Shown in pieces: positions 35,576-45,058 of a DNA stretch of 64,000 bases. The notes under the pieces were generated by a model. That model was not told the DNA's origin. It saw only the letters and a list, made by a program, of their open reading frames with translations, and did no database searches. How positions within the stretch are numbered: the first letter of the stretch is position 1; each line of letters begins with the position of its first letter. This DNA is from Bacteroidota bacterium (lineage in GTDB: Bacteria > Bacteroidota > Ignavibacteria > UBA10030 > UBA6906): the NCBI GenBank assembly GCA_030835135.1, contig JAUQWO010000020.1, positions 64,379 through 128,378 of the forward strand, written 5' to 3'. The position numbers were made by a program, and so were the translations under genes.

Positions 35576-35824
35576 ATGGCAGGTTCCCACAAGTGGTTAC
35601 CCATCGTGGATGACGATCTGTGTACCGGATGCGGCGCGTGTGTTGAAGCCTGCGGGCCCCGGTGTCTGGAACTTGTCGCCGGCAAAGCTCTGCTCGTCCG
35701 GCCGCACGATTGCGGCAGCGAGGAACATTGCATTGCTCCGTGTCAGGAGGATGCGATCTGGATGACGTGGTTGCCATGGGAAGGCGATCACGGGCGCGGC
35801 AAATGGAAGGATGCAACGGTCTGA
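35576..35824 (+). CDS. Small 4Fe-4S ferredoxin-type protein of the nos cluster
   Basis: An 82-residue protein with DDDLCTGCGACVEACGPRC and a second cysteine set in CGSEEHCIAPCQEDAIW, matching a two-cluster ferredoxin with unusual spacing in the second site. It resembles the ferredoxin-like nosG or nosH products of clade II clusters. I use the ATG at 35576; a TTG at 35543 with a GGCGGG-type site would add eleven residues. It follows nosY after about 115 bases. Confidence 0.75.
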   Translation: MAGSHKWLPIVDDDLCTGCGACVEACGPRCLELVAGKALLVRPHDCGSEEHCIAPCQEDAIWMTWLPWEGDHGRGKWKDATV

Positions 35825-35837
35825 AAGGGGGGTGCCG

Positions 35838-36527
35838 ATGCGTATCCATTACCTGCAACATGTTCCCTTTGAGGGACCGGGGGCGATCGATGCCTTGATG
35901 CGTCGATCCGGCATGACGGTCACGTACACCAGATTCCATGATGCATGGGAGTTACCGGATCCTGGCGGCCTCGATCTCGTGGTGGTCCTGGGCGGTCCAA
36001 TGAGCGTGAACGATGGGATGGTGCATCCATGGCTTCCGCATGAGCGGGCATTCATTCGCCGCGCCATTGACGCTGGCACGAGGGTGCTCGGCATCTGTCT
36101 GGGGGCACAATTGATCGCGAGCGCTCTGGGTGCGCGGGTGCACCCGAACAGCGAGAAGGAAATCGGGTGGTTCCCGGTCACCGGGGTCGCGTCTGCCGGG
36201 AATGCTGTCTACCGGTTCCCACTTTCATTCCCTGCGTTTCACTGGCACGGCGAGACGTTCGATCTGCCGGCGGGGGCAGTGCCTCTCGCCCGGAGCGCGG
36301 CGTGCGCCCAGCAGGCATTCCAGGTCGGGCGGCGTGTTATCGGGCTGCAGTTCCACCTTGAGACCACACCCGCCGCGGTCCGGGATCTGGTCGATCATTG
36401 CGGCGATGATCTCATTCCGGCGCGGTTCGTGCAATCGCAGGATGAGATCCTCGGGGTTGGCGACGATGTCTATGGATCATTGCGCACAATGATGTCCGAT
36501 CTGCTGCAGTATCTCATGCGCGATTGA
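35838..36527 (+). CDS. Type 1 glutamine amidotransferase-like protein
   Basis: A 229-residue class I glutamine amidotransferase. The nucleophile elbow is LGICLGAQLIASALGA and the catalytic His-Glu lies in IGLQFHLETTP. The VVLGGPMSVND segment is typical of stand-alone members. GGGGGG precedes the ATG at 35838, 13 bases after the ferredoxin gene, so it may share its message. No amidated substrate can be proposed. Confidence 0.9.
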   Translation: MRIHYLQHVPFEGPGAIDALMRRSGMTVTYTRFHDAWELPDPGGLDLVVVLGGPMSVNDGMVHPWLPHERAFIRRAIDAGTRVLGICLGAQLIASALGARVHPNSEKEIGWFPVTGVASAGNAVYRFPLSFPAFHWHGETFDLPAGAVPLARSAACAQQAFQVGRRVIGLQFHLETTPAAVRDLVDHCGDDLIPARFVQSQDEILGVGDDVYGSLRTMMSDLLQYLMRD

Positions 36528-36556
36528 GCGCGATGCGGACCGGACGGGCTGGGATC

Positions 36557-39493
36557 ATGGATCGGCATTCGCACATCACCGTACTGCGTCTGTTCCTGCT
36601 GGTGATCGGGTCGTTCACGGTTCCCTATCCCGTTCCGGGACAATCCTACCCGTTCACCACCCTTACCACAGCAGATGGCCTCGCCCAATCGGCGGTCTCC
36701 TGCATCTTCCAGGACTCCCGGGGACGTGTCTGGTTCGGGACCTGGGGTGGGATCAGCATGTACGACGCGAAGGAACTCCGGAGCTATCGCAACAGTGCTG
36801 TGCGGGTGACGTGCATCGCCGAAGGCTCCGGCGATACCCTGTGGGTCGGTACCACGGCGGGGCTTGCGCTGGTCGTGTACCGGGGAGGCGCCCTCCACTG
36901 GCAAGGTCCCTCCGATAACGGTCTGCCGTCGCCCTATGTCATCACGATGCTGAAAGACGCAAGCGGCGCGGTTTGGGTAGGCACGAACAAGGGGCTGGTC
37001 GTGTTCGCGCCTTCCGGTGAGCGCTTCCTGTTCGATGCAACGACCGGGCTGCAGGAAGATCACATCACGGGCCTGTGGCAGGAGCCGGACGGTGCCGTCC
37101 TCATCGGCTCCGCGGGCGGGATCCTGCGGTGCCGGTTGAGCGAATCCCGACTGGTCGAGACGCACGCGTTGCGTGACAACGGCGTTGTCGGCTCCATGAC
37201 GCTGCTCCGCGGAGGCGATGTGCTTGCTGCCCTCGTGGACGAACGGCGCGTCGTGCGATGGCACGAAGGAGCGTGGCTCACCCTGTTCTCGAGCGATGTC
37301 CTTGGCCCCGATGTCCAGGTGCGGAGTCTGGGAGAGGATGCCCAGGGGAACATCTGGATCGGCACAACGCTCGGACTCGCGGTGCTTGTCGATGGTCATG
37401 CGCACGGGATCACCGGTACCCAGGATCTTCCCAATCGCTACATTGGCGCGATCCTCAGAGACCGGGAGGACGTGCTCTGGTTCGGGACCGAGGCCGGTGT
37501 CCTGAAACTCCCGAGTCTGTTGTTCCGCAACTATGGACATGCGACCGGACTCAAGGGTGATCACGTCATCGCGGTCTACGAAGACGAACAAAGGAATATC
37601 TGGCTTGGCACCTATTCCGGCGCGACACAACTCGCGCCGGACGGACGTGTGACATCGTTCGGGCCGGCGGAGGGTCTTCCCCATCTTGCCGTGCACTCGT
37701 TCATCGAAGCCCAACGCGGGACCCTGTGGATCGGCACATGGGAGGGTCTCGTTGCTGTTGACCGCGGTGTGCTCGTCCCATCACCTGTTCCGGAACTCCG
37801 TCACAGGGCGGTGATCCGGATGCTCCGTGACCCGAGCGGGACGATCTGGTGTGGCAGCCGTGGACGGATCGTGCGGGTCACACCTGCCGGCAAGGTCCTT
37901 CTGACTCTCGGGGCAGAGGAGGGGATCCCCGATGCCGGGATCTGCGCTCTGCACATGGATGGAGATGGTACGCTCTGGTTCGGCACTGATGAAAAGGGGT
38001 GCGGGTTCTACCGCGATGGGAAGGTTGTGATGATCGGAGCGCCGGAAGGGCTCCCCGATCCCTGGGTCATGTCCATCGTGCGTGACAGACAGGGCGTGCT
38101 CTGGCTGGGAACCCAACACGGCATCGTCGCGTGGAACGGTACGCGGTGTGTGCCCATGGCGGTGGACGATGAAGATGTGCGCAGCGGTATTGTGACGTTC
38201 GTCGTCTGCGACAGCCTTGGCATGCTGTGGTTCGGTACACAGAGGGGCGTGTATGCGTGGAATGGGTCTGCGCTGATCCATCTCGATTCCCGCGATGGTC
38301 TCATCGCCGACCCGACACGGTGCGGGTCTGCCGGCCGCGAGGGAGACCTGTGGATAGGTACCATCGGCGGTGTCTCACGGCTTGATATGAAGACCTTTGT
38401 CCGGGAGCAACGCCCGCCGGTAGTATCTATCCAGGGCGTGACACCCGAGGGGGATGTGCTGTCCCAGGACCGAACAGCATTCTCCTTCACCGAGAATACG
38501 CTGACGGTGGAGTTCAATGCGCTGAGTTTCAGGGATGAACGGCGGACGGAGTTTCAATGGACGCTTGCGGGCATTGACAAAGGATGGCAGCCGCCGCACA
38601 CCGACCGGCATGTTCGCTACACGCATCTGCCCTGGGGGCAGTATGAATTCCGTGTGCGTGCGCGCAACCCCCGCACCCCGTGGTCGGACCCTGTACGCAT
38701 CCCCATCCTCATCGGCCGGCCATTCTGGGCGACCTGGTGGTTCCTCGCCCTTGCCGTGACGGGAAGCGCGGGAGTCCTCCTGCTGCTGTATACCCGCAGG
38801 GTCCGTGCGCTCGAACAGGAGAGCGCGACGGAGCGCCGCTTCTCGCGCACGCTTCTGGAGTTCCAGGAAGCAGAGCGCACCCGGATCGCGGGAGAACTCC
38901 ACGACAGTCTGGCACAGACCCTGGCCATTGCGAAGAACAAGTCACTCCTGGGGATCAGGAATGCCCATGATCCACTCCGCGCCGGGCGCGAGTTCACGGA
39001 GATCTCCGCCACACTGTCCGCGGCCATGGAAGAGGTGCGGGGCATTGCCCATAATCTCCGGCCGTATCAGCTCGACAGGCTGGGTGTGACACGTGCCCTC
39101 CGGTCGCTGGCCGGGACGGTGAGTGCATCCACTCCGCTCAGGATCACCACCGAGATCGAAAATGTGGACCGGCTGTTCACTCCGGAGATGGGTACCATGG
39201 TCTACCGGATCGTTCAGGAGGCGGTGAACAACGTCCTCACGCATTCCGGTGCGGGCGATGCTTTCATCGCCGTGCGCCGTTCAGCGCAGGATGTGGTCAT
39301 CACCATACAGGATAGCGGCCGCGGGTTCCTGCTGGATCGCCGGGCGGGACTGGATGCGGCGGGATTCGGCCTGAGTGGCATCGCCCGGCGTGCGCGATTG
39401 CTCGGCGGCACAGCGGTCGTAGAGTCTTCCCCCGGCGCCGGCACCACGGTGTGTGTCACCATTCCCGTTCCGGCACATTTGCAGGAGGCGTGA
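36557..39493 (+). CDS. Propeller-type hybrid sensor histidine kinase (HisKA_3)
   Basis: A roughly 978-residue membrane kinase. A signal peptide (VLRLFLLVIGSFTVPYPVPGQ) leads into fourteen or so two-component propeller repeats (DSRGRVWFGTWGGISMYD; GNIWIGTTLGLAVLVDG; GTLWIGTWEGLVAVD), making two beta-propellers in the periplasm. A Y_Y_Y domain follows (TLTVEFNALSFRDERRTEFQW). One transmembrane helix lies at about 725-745 (WFLALAVTGSAGVLLLLY). The cytoplasmic part has the phospho-acceptor RIAGELHDSLAQTL and an HATPase domain (VQEAVNNVLTHSGAG; GFGLSGIARRARLLGG). It overlaps the LuxR-type regulator by one base. Confidence 0.93.
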   Translation: MDRHSHITVLRLFLLVIGSFTVPYPVPGQSYPFTTLTTADGLAQSAVSCIFQDSRGRVWFGTWGGISMYDAKELRSYRNSAVRVTCIAEGSGDTLWVGTTAGLALVVYRGGALHWQGPSDNGLPSPYVITMLKDASGAVWVGTNKGLVVFAPSGERFLFDATTGLQEDHITGLWQEPDGAVLIGSAGGILRCRLSESRLVETHALRDNGVVGSMTLLRGGDVLAALVDERRVVRWHEGAWLTLFSSDVLGPDVQVRSLGEDAQGNIWIGTTLGLAVLVDGHAHGITGTQDLPNRYIGAILRDREDVLWFGTEAGVLKLPSLLFRNYGHATGLKGDHVIAVYEDEQRNIWLGTYSGATQLAPDGRVTSFGPAEGLPHLAVHSFIEAQRGTLWIGTWEGLVAVDRGVLVPSPVPELRHRAVIRMLRDPSGTIWCGSRGRIVRVTPAGKVLLTLGAEEGIPDAGICALHMDGDGTLWFGTDEKGCGFYRDGKVVMIGAPEGLPDPWVMSIVRDRQGVLWLGTQHGIVAWNGTRCVPMAVDDEDVRSGIVTFVVCDSLGMLWFGTQRGVYAWNGSALIHLDSRDGLIADPTRCGSAGREGDLWIGTIGGVSRLDMKTFVREQRPPVVSIQGVTPEGDVLSQDRTAFSFTENTLTVEFNALSFRDERRTEFQWTLAGIDKGWQPPHTDRHVRYTHLPWGQYEFRVRARNPRTPWSDPVRIPILIGRPFWATWWFLALAVTGSAGVLLLLYTRRVRALEQESATERRFSRTLLEFQEAERTRIAGELHDSLAQTLAIAKNKSLLGIRNAHDPLRAGREFTEISATLSAAMEEVRGIAHNLRPYQLDRLGVTRALRSLAGTVSASTPLRITTEIENVDRLFTPEMGTMVYRIVQEAVNNVLTHSGAGDAFIAVRRSAQDVVITIQDSGRGFLLDRRAGLDAAGFGLSGIARRARLLGGTAVVESSPGAGTTVCVTIPVPAHLQEA

Positions 39494-40137
39494 TGATATC
39501 GCTGCTCATCGCCGACGATCACCCGCTGTTCCGTCAGGGCATCCGTCGTGCAGTCGAGGAGGATACCTCCATACGCATCGTCGGGGAGGCCGGTGATGGC
39601 GCAACGGCGCTGCGCATGATCAGGGATTTTTCGCCGGATGTCACCGTCCTCGATATTGACATGCCACTCATGACGGGGCTGCAGGTGGCGAAGACCGTGC
39701 AGGCGGAGCATCTTTCCGCCGCCGTGATCATCCTCACCATCTACAATGGTGGGGACCTGCTCGACGAAGCGCTGGATGCCGGGGTGCGGGGGTATGTGAC
39801 GAAGGAGACCGCCGTCCTGCACGTTCTGGAGGCGATCAGAATGGTCGCGGCAGGGGAGCATTACGTCAGCCCCGGGATGTCGGGTCACCTGGTCGGCCGT
39901 CGCCAACGGCTGCGTGCCCTCGTTGACGCACGGCCGGGCCTCTCGCGCCTGACGCCGTCAGAGCGCCGCATCCTGAGGCTCATCGGTGCGAACATGACCA
40001 GCAAGGAGATCGCGGACGATCTCTGCATCAGTTACCGCACTGTCGAAACCCACCGCACCAACATCGCCGCCAAACTCAATATCCGCGGCAGCCATGCCCT
40101 GTTGAAATTCGCGATCGAGAACAGACACGCGATGTGA
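39493..40137 (+). CDS. LuxR/NarL-type response regulator
   Basis: A 214-residue regulator. The receiver has acidic residues at Asp8/Asp9 and the phospho-acceptor Asp54 in TVLDIDMPLMTG. The DNA-binding domain is SRLTPSERRILRLI, NMTSKEIADDLCISYRTVETHRTNI. GGAGG precedes the ATG at 39493, whose first base is the last of the kinase stop. The target is probably close; the adjacent outer-membrane cluster is an obvious candidate. Confidence 0.95.
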   Translation: MISLLIADDHPLFRQGIRRAVEEDTSIRIVGEAGDGATALRMIRDFSPDVTVLDIDMPLMTGLQVAKTVQAEHLSAAVIILTIYNGGDLLDEALDAGVRGYVTKETAVLHVLEAIRMVAAGEHYVSPGMSGHLVGRRQRLRALVDARPGLSRLTPSERRILRLIGANMTSKEIADDLCISYRTVETHRTNIAAKLNIRGSHALLKFAIENRHAM

Positions 40138-40262
40138 TCCCCGTCTTCACACGCATGATCCCCTCCGCTGTTCCGTGTGCTCCTCCTACGTGATCCCCCG
40201 TAGACAACATTGCGTGTTCGCCTCTATGGTCTCAGGATGCCAGCGTGTGGTATACTGCAGCC

Positions 40263-42362
40263 ATGCAGATGTCGATACCGATGGCATACCCGTCCCCGCG
40301 CCGCGGGGTGCGTGCGTGGGTGGCATGCGCATTGACCGTGGGACTGCTGCAGGGGGCTCCCGATGCGGTCGCACAGGACATGACCTCGCAACTGTTGGGG
40401 AGTGAGGGGTGGCGCAGCCGATTCAGTCCGATCGAGATCCAGCTCAGCAGACCGCCGTCGGACGGCGAGCGTGTCGTTTTGATCGTCGGGACCATGGATG
40501 TGACCGACCTGTGTCGGCTCCATGGCGACACGCTGTGGTATCAGCCCGACGTTCTTGCGATACCTTCTGGCGCCGTGGCGGTGTCCGTGTTCATCGTCTC
40601 GGCAGGCAACATCTGGACGGAGGCAGGGAGCCACGCGGTGAACGTCCTGATCTCCGGTGGTTTCGAACGGAGCATCCTTCAACCCTCGTTCACCCTCTCG
40701 TATAGTGGTCAGGTGAACGGAGACGGAGGACGGTCTGACGGCACGCCGCCCCCGGCCCATGAGCTGAACGGACAGTTATCCGTGAAGGCAGAAGCGGAAC
40801 GGAGGGGCATTGGCCTCGGATTCGCTGCGAACATCGTCGGGGTTTCCCATCGCGGCGAAGCACTGCGCTTCAGCGAACTGGGGGAAGATGCGCCGAAGAT
40901 CGATCTGGCCAGCGGCCTCGTCGAAGCATGGGTGGGTGCGTCGAAGATCGCGGCAGGGCACATCAACCATGGCCGCTCGCGGCATCTCCTGAACAACTTC
41001 GCCAGCCGCGGCATCTCAGTGACCACGGAGATCGGCGGGCGGGCTGATCTGTCCGGTTCGGTGATGAATGCCACCGGGGTCGTGGGATGGAGCAATCTGG
41101 TGGGATTGGCGAATGCGCGGCACCGGATCTACAGTGGCACACTCGGCGTGAACGTCCTGCCGTTGACCACCGGCACGCTCCGGATCGAAGGCTCGTACGT
41201 CCATGGGTCGCAGCTTCCCCTTGCCAGCTTCGGGCAGGGGGTGATCAATGATGCCGAGGAAAGCGGGGGGGCAAGTGTCCGGCTCGTCGGCGCCGATCCC
41301 GGGAGGACCATCACGCTCGATGCCGGCGTGACGCTCGCTCGCTTCGTCAATCCCAGGGATCCTCTCCTCGATCAGGGTCTGGAAACCGTTCCCGTTGAAC
41401 CGGAAACCAGGCAGGCACGCTATGCCGATGTCACGTGGGATCTGGTGCGTGATGCCGCAGTTCTTCCTTCCATGTCGGGCCGGCTGAGTGTGGTCTACCG
41501 TCATGAACGGGTGGATCCGCTCTTCCGGACGGTCGGTGCGAGCGTTCGTCCGGATCTCCTTTCCCATACCGTTGAAGCGCATGGCGGGCTTGGGCCTCTC
41601 CAGATGGATCTTGTTCATCAGCGTGCAGAAGACAACCTCGCGGATGTCACCTCCATCCCGAAAAGCGACACACGCCAGACAGCGCTGAACATGATGCTCA
41701 TCCCCCCGGCATCCGCCGGTCTCCTGCCGGCCTGGCTTCCATCGTTGACCTACAGTATGAACAGGACACACCAGGAGAGTGCCATCGCACTGTCGGTCTC
41801 AGGGGACCCTTCCGGTGGCGGTTCGGATCAGGTGACCACCACACACGCCGCAGGAGTGGAGTGGCAGGGCGACTGGCTGCGGGTCGGGTACCGCTGGACG
41901 TATACCGATCAGGACAATGCCCAGGCAGGCATCGCCACGGCGGGCACTGTCAACCGTTCCAACGGTCTGGCGGTCTCCGCAAATTTCCTGGATGGATTCT
42001 CCACAGGGCTGGAAGCGGCCCTGGAGTCGAATGAGAACACCGCAACGGGAACGATCCTGCAGAACCGGCGTCTGGGTGCGACTCTGCTTCTCCCGCTCGC
42101 GGCCGGAACGACGGTCACGTGCAATGGATCGCTCTCCACATCAGGTCCGGACGATGGATCGGCGGCACAACGAGAGGCGCAGGTGTCGCTCGAAGCATCC
42201 ACGGCGTTTGACCTGTCATCGTTCTTCATCTTCACATGGCGGGGACGGAGTACCATCCGGTACTCCTGGAGCGAATTCAGCATGCGCGACGATGTCTTCG
42301 GTCTGAGTGCCGCACACCGATCCTGGGCGGTCAACCTCGGCCTTTCCTTCACCATCTTCTGA
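40263..42362 (+). CDS. Predicted outer-membrane beta-barrel protein with N-terminal Ig-like domain
   Basis: A 699-residue exported protein with a signal peptide (VACALTVGLLQGAPDAVAQ), an N-terminal Ig-like segment (RSRFSPIEIQLSRPPSDGER) and a long body of alternating amphipathic strands. It ends in SWAVNLGLSFTIF, with the terminal Phe typical of outer-membrane barrels. No named family is recognised. A TATACT box at 40251-40256 lies only six bases before the ATG, hinting at a leaderless or very short leader message, although no -35 box is clear. The next gene begins eight bases after the stop. Confidence 0.78.
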   Translation: MQMSIPMAYPSPRRGVRAWVACALTVGLLQGAPDAVAQDMTSQLLGSEGWRSRFSPIEIQLSRPPSDGERVVLIVGTMDVTDLCRLHGDTLWYQPDVLAIPSGAVAVSVFIVSAGNIWTEAGSHAVNVLISGGFERSILQPSFTLSYSGQVNGDGGRSDGTPPPAHELNGQLSVKAEAERRGIGLGFAANIVGVSHRGEALRFSELGEDAPKIDLASGLVEAWVGASKIAAGHINHGRSRHLLNNFASRGISVTTEIGGRADLSGSVMNATGVVGWSNLVGLANARHRIYSGTLGVNVLPLTTGTLRIEGSYVHGSQLPLASFGQGVINDAEESGGASVRLVGADPGRTITLDAGVTLARFVNPRDPLLDQGLETVPVEPETRQARYADVTWDLVRDAAVLPSMSGRLSVVYRHERVDPLFRTVGASVRPDLLSHTVEAHGGLGPLQMDLVHQRAEDNLADVTSIPKSDTRQTALNMMLIPPASAGLLPAWLPSLTYSMNRTHQESAIALSVSGDPSGGGSDQVTTTHAAGVEWQGDWLRVGYRWTYTDQDNAQAGIATAGTVNRSNGLAVSANFLDGFSTGLEAALESNENTATGTILQNRRLGATLLLPLAAGTTVTCNGSLSTSGPDDGSAAQREAQVSLEASTAFDLSSFFIFTWRGRSTIRYSWSEFSMRDDVFGLSAAHRSWAVNLGLSFTIF

Positions 42363-42369
42363 GGCCTGC

Positions 42370-43626
42370 ATGCGTGTGTGCGCGTTCGGTGTTGTGGTGC
42401 TGGTGGCCGTGCAGATGGCACCCGCACAGATCAAAGTCGACCCGTCGCGGGTCTCCGTGGATGCAACGGGTGCAACGTCGGCATTCCTGACATGTGGCGG
42501 GGTGGCCGGCTATGTGCTTGTTGAGGCGATTTGGGCCGGCGAGATCATGGATGCTGCGCCCGACATTGGCAAGAGAGCTGTTCCCGGCACGATCTACGGA
42601 TCGCTCCCCGCGCGTTATAATGTCTCGACGGCGAGCGGTACGAACGGCTTCACGGCGATCATGTCCATCCCCCCCTCGGTCACCCGGCGGGCATATCAGG
42701 TGGCTGCCGGCGGTGGACCGTCGGTGTTCTTCTTCGTGTGCCGGTTCGTCAGCGAAACGGGCGGGCCGGACGTGTACGTGCCGGTGACGTGTGAACTTGC
42801 GGGAGGCGGCATGCGCGCGCCATTCGCACTCACCAATGTGCATCTGTCGTTCGAGGATGGGGAGAGCCTCACCAGCGCAACGGAGGGGGGCGTAGTGCAA
42901 CCCTTCATGGCGGTGATCAGGTACACGGGGACGGCGGTCCTGCATGGGCGATGGGAGATCGTGCGGCCCGGCGAGGACCCGCCGACAGAGTGGGATCTGT
43001 TGACCGAGGCGAGTCTTCCCATCGAACAGCGCTCGGAACAACGCCGGTACACGGTGATCCAGCGCTTCAGCGATTTTCTTCCGCCCACGGGGACATACAC
43101 GTTGCGCGGACCGGATCCGTCGATGCTCCCCACGACGGCGAGCGGGCTCTATCTTGTATTGCTGCGCATCGAGGCAAGCCCCGATGCCGCCACGGTATCT
43201 GACCTGGCTGAGGTGGGAGCCGGGCCTGCGCCGGTCACCACTGGCGGCGTCGCGGGCTTTCCCATTCCCCCGCTGCGCTACTTCGTGGGTGGCGGCACGA
43301 GTGAAGCCGTTCAGCATCCGATCACGCTCCTCCAGCCGCGGGATATGGCCATGGTACCGTCCGGCGATCCGTTCACGCTCACGTGGCAAGGCGGAGTCCC
43401 GGGTCGGATCTGCCGGGTCGTGGTGATCGATCCCATGAATCGCATCCTGCTCACGGGCCTGCTCCGTGAGGGAGCGGTCTCGTACATCCTGCCCCCGTGG
43501 CTCTGGACGAAGACAGATGCGCGCAATATCGCCTGGAGTGTTGAATCTCTGGATGCCGGCGGGAACGTGGTTGCAAAGAGCGAATGGAGGACCCTGTATC
43601 GCGATCCAGTTGCATCGAGGCCATGA
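42370..43626 (+). CDS. Exported hypothetical protein, partner of the outer-membrane barrel
   Basis: A 418-residue protein with a short signal peptide (MRVCAFGVVVLVAVQMAPAQ). The body is beta-rich with no recognised domain; the region around VQHPITLLQPRDMAMVPSGD resembles the start of a fibronectin- or Ig-like fold used in Ignavibacteria exported proteins. GAGG precedes the ATG. The eight-base gap to the barrel gene indicates co-transcription. It has no T9SS sorting domain. Confidence 0.75.
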   Translation: MRVCAFGVVVLVAVQMAPAQIKVDPSRVSVDATGATSAFLTCGGVAGYVLVEAIWAGEIMDAAPDIGKRAVPGTIYGSLPARYNVSTASGTNGFTAIMSIPPSVTRRAYQVAAGGGPSVFFFVCRFVSETGGPDVYVPVTCELAGGGMRAPFALTNVHLSFEDGESLTSATEGGVVQPFMAVIRYTGTAVLHGRWEIVRPGEDPPTEWDLLTEASLPIEQRSEQRRYTVIQRFSDFLPPTGTYTLRGPDPSMLPTTASGLYLVLLRIEASPDAATVSDLAEVGAGPAPVTTGGVAGFPIPPLRYFVGGGTSEAVQHPITLLQPRDMAMVPSGDPFTLTWQGGVPGRICRVVVIDPMNRILLTGLLREGAVSYILPPWLWTKTDARNIAWSVESLDAGGNVVAKSEWRTLYRDPVASRP

Positions 43627-43695
43627 GCAATTCGTGCCAGCCATCGAAGCCCACCATACAACATTCAATCACATTCATCAGATGGAGGTCATGCC

Positions 43696-44841
43696 ATGAA
43701 CACCACACGCACAGTCCTGGGCGCAGCCCTGCTCCTTGCCGTTCTGTCAATGCCAACGATCGCGGGAACCATCCTGGGAACGTCGGGACAGACGGTGTAT
43801 CCGCAGACCACGACATCCAGTCTGACGTCCACCATGGCCGTGTATGGCGACTGGATCGAGACCATCGGGAGTGCAACGACCTCATCCTCCGGTGTGTCCA
43901 TCTCGATCATTGACAAATTCAACGGAGCACAAAACACGACCGCTCCCTATGCCGGACGCGGCAAGGTCACGCTGAAGATCACGACGAACGGGGCGACAGC
44001 GGGGATCAAGACGATCCGCCTCCGGGGCGGGATCTTCGGGGAGGCATCGTTCACGATCACTGTGGTTCCATCGCCCACCGTCACGAATGTCGCGCTGCCA
44101 TCGCCGGCAGACCCGTTCAAAGAGATCGTCGTGACCCTGACGGGGACGGGTCTGCAGAACGCCATCGATCCGGCGGACGGGAAGATCGTGAAGGACAATC
44201 TGGTGAACTACATCACGGTAGGTGGCGATGTTCTTGTCTCCAGCGTGCGGGTTCTCAGCTCGTCGGAGCATACGTTGCAGTTCAAGGTCTTCTTTTCGGG
44301 CTTTGTCCAGGACGTGACGGTCGATCTGAGCTTCAGGACAGCAGGGAATGTGAACGTCCCGCTCCTGAACGGCCTGAAGCGGCGCATCCGGATGAAGAGC
44401 GCCAACGTGAGGAACTATGTCAGGTCAATCACCTTCCCGAACGGAAACACATTCGACAAGAACAGCATCGCAACGGTCCGTCTGAATCTTCTCTTCCCGG
44501 CTCCATCGGACGGTGTTGGCACGGTCACCATCGGAGGGCGTTCGATCACGACCGGTCTATCGGTCGGGAACACGAATCGGAAAGTGTATCTCAAGCTTGT
44601 ACCGGGGAACGCCTTTGTCGCCGTGCAGAATGGGACACCGATCAACGCGAACGGGATCACGACAGTGCTGGCCAATCCCGGGGATGACGTCATCACGCTC
44701 ACGTTCAAGGTGGCAGATTGTCTGGGGGGTATGCCCGGGACCGTGAACACGGTGAAGATCCAGACATGGATGCACACCACGAAAACCAATCTGCCGCCGA
44801 ATTTCATTGAACAGTCATTCGGCGTACGCTGCACGCAGTGA
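43696..44841 (+). CDS. Exported Ig-like surface protein, third member of the outer-membrane cluster
   Basis: A 381-residue protein with a signal peptide (MNTTRTVLGAALLLAVLSMPTIAG), Thr/Ser-rich mature N-terminus and IPT/TIG-like Ig segments (VTNVALPSPADPFKEIVVTLTGTGLQ). Two cysteines near the C-terminus may form a disulfide. GGAGG precedes the ATG. It lacks a T9SS sorting domain, and may be a secreted substrate or structural unit of the barrel encoded upstream; no function is known. Confidence 0.75.
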   Translation: MNTTRTVLGAALLLAVLSMPTIAGTILGTSGQTVYPQTTTSSLTSTMAVYGDWIETIGSATTSSSGVSISIIDKFNGAQNTTAPYAGRGKVTLKITTNGATAGIKTIRLRGGIFGEASFTITVVPSPTVTNVALPSPADPFKEIVVTLTGTGLQNAIDPADGKIVKDNLVNYITVGGDVLVSSVRVLSSSEHTLQFKVFFSGFVQDVTVDLSFRTAGNVNVPLLNGLKRRIRMKSANVRNYVRSITFPNGNTFDKNSIATVRLNLLFPAPSDGVGTVTIGGRSITTGLSVGNTNRKVYLKLVPGNAFVAVQNGTPINANGITTVLANPGDDVITLTFKVADCLGGMPGTVNTVKIQTWMHTTKTNLPPNFIEQSFGVRCTQ

Positions 44842-45058
44842 TGCAGGGACACATATCACGATGGATGCGGTGGTCCAGTCCGCAGGCGGCAACGTGTCAC
44901 CGATACGGGTGATGCGTTGCTGTCCTGCCGGGACGTGGTCAGAACGGCGCCTGTGAGCCATCGTATCTGATACTTCCATCACTCAGATCCCGCTGATCGC
45001 GTCTCTGGCCCCGATGTCGAATGGATGTTGACCGGGCTCCGGAGACGCCGTGGACGGA

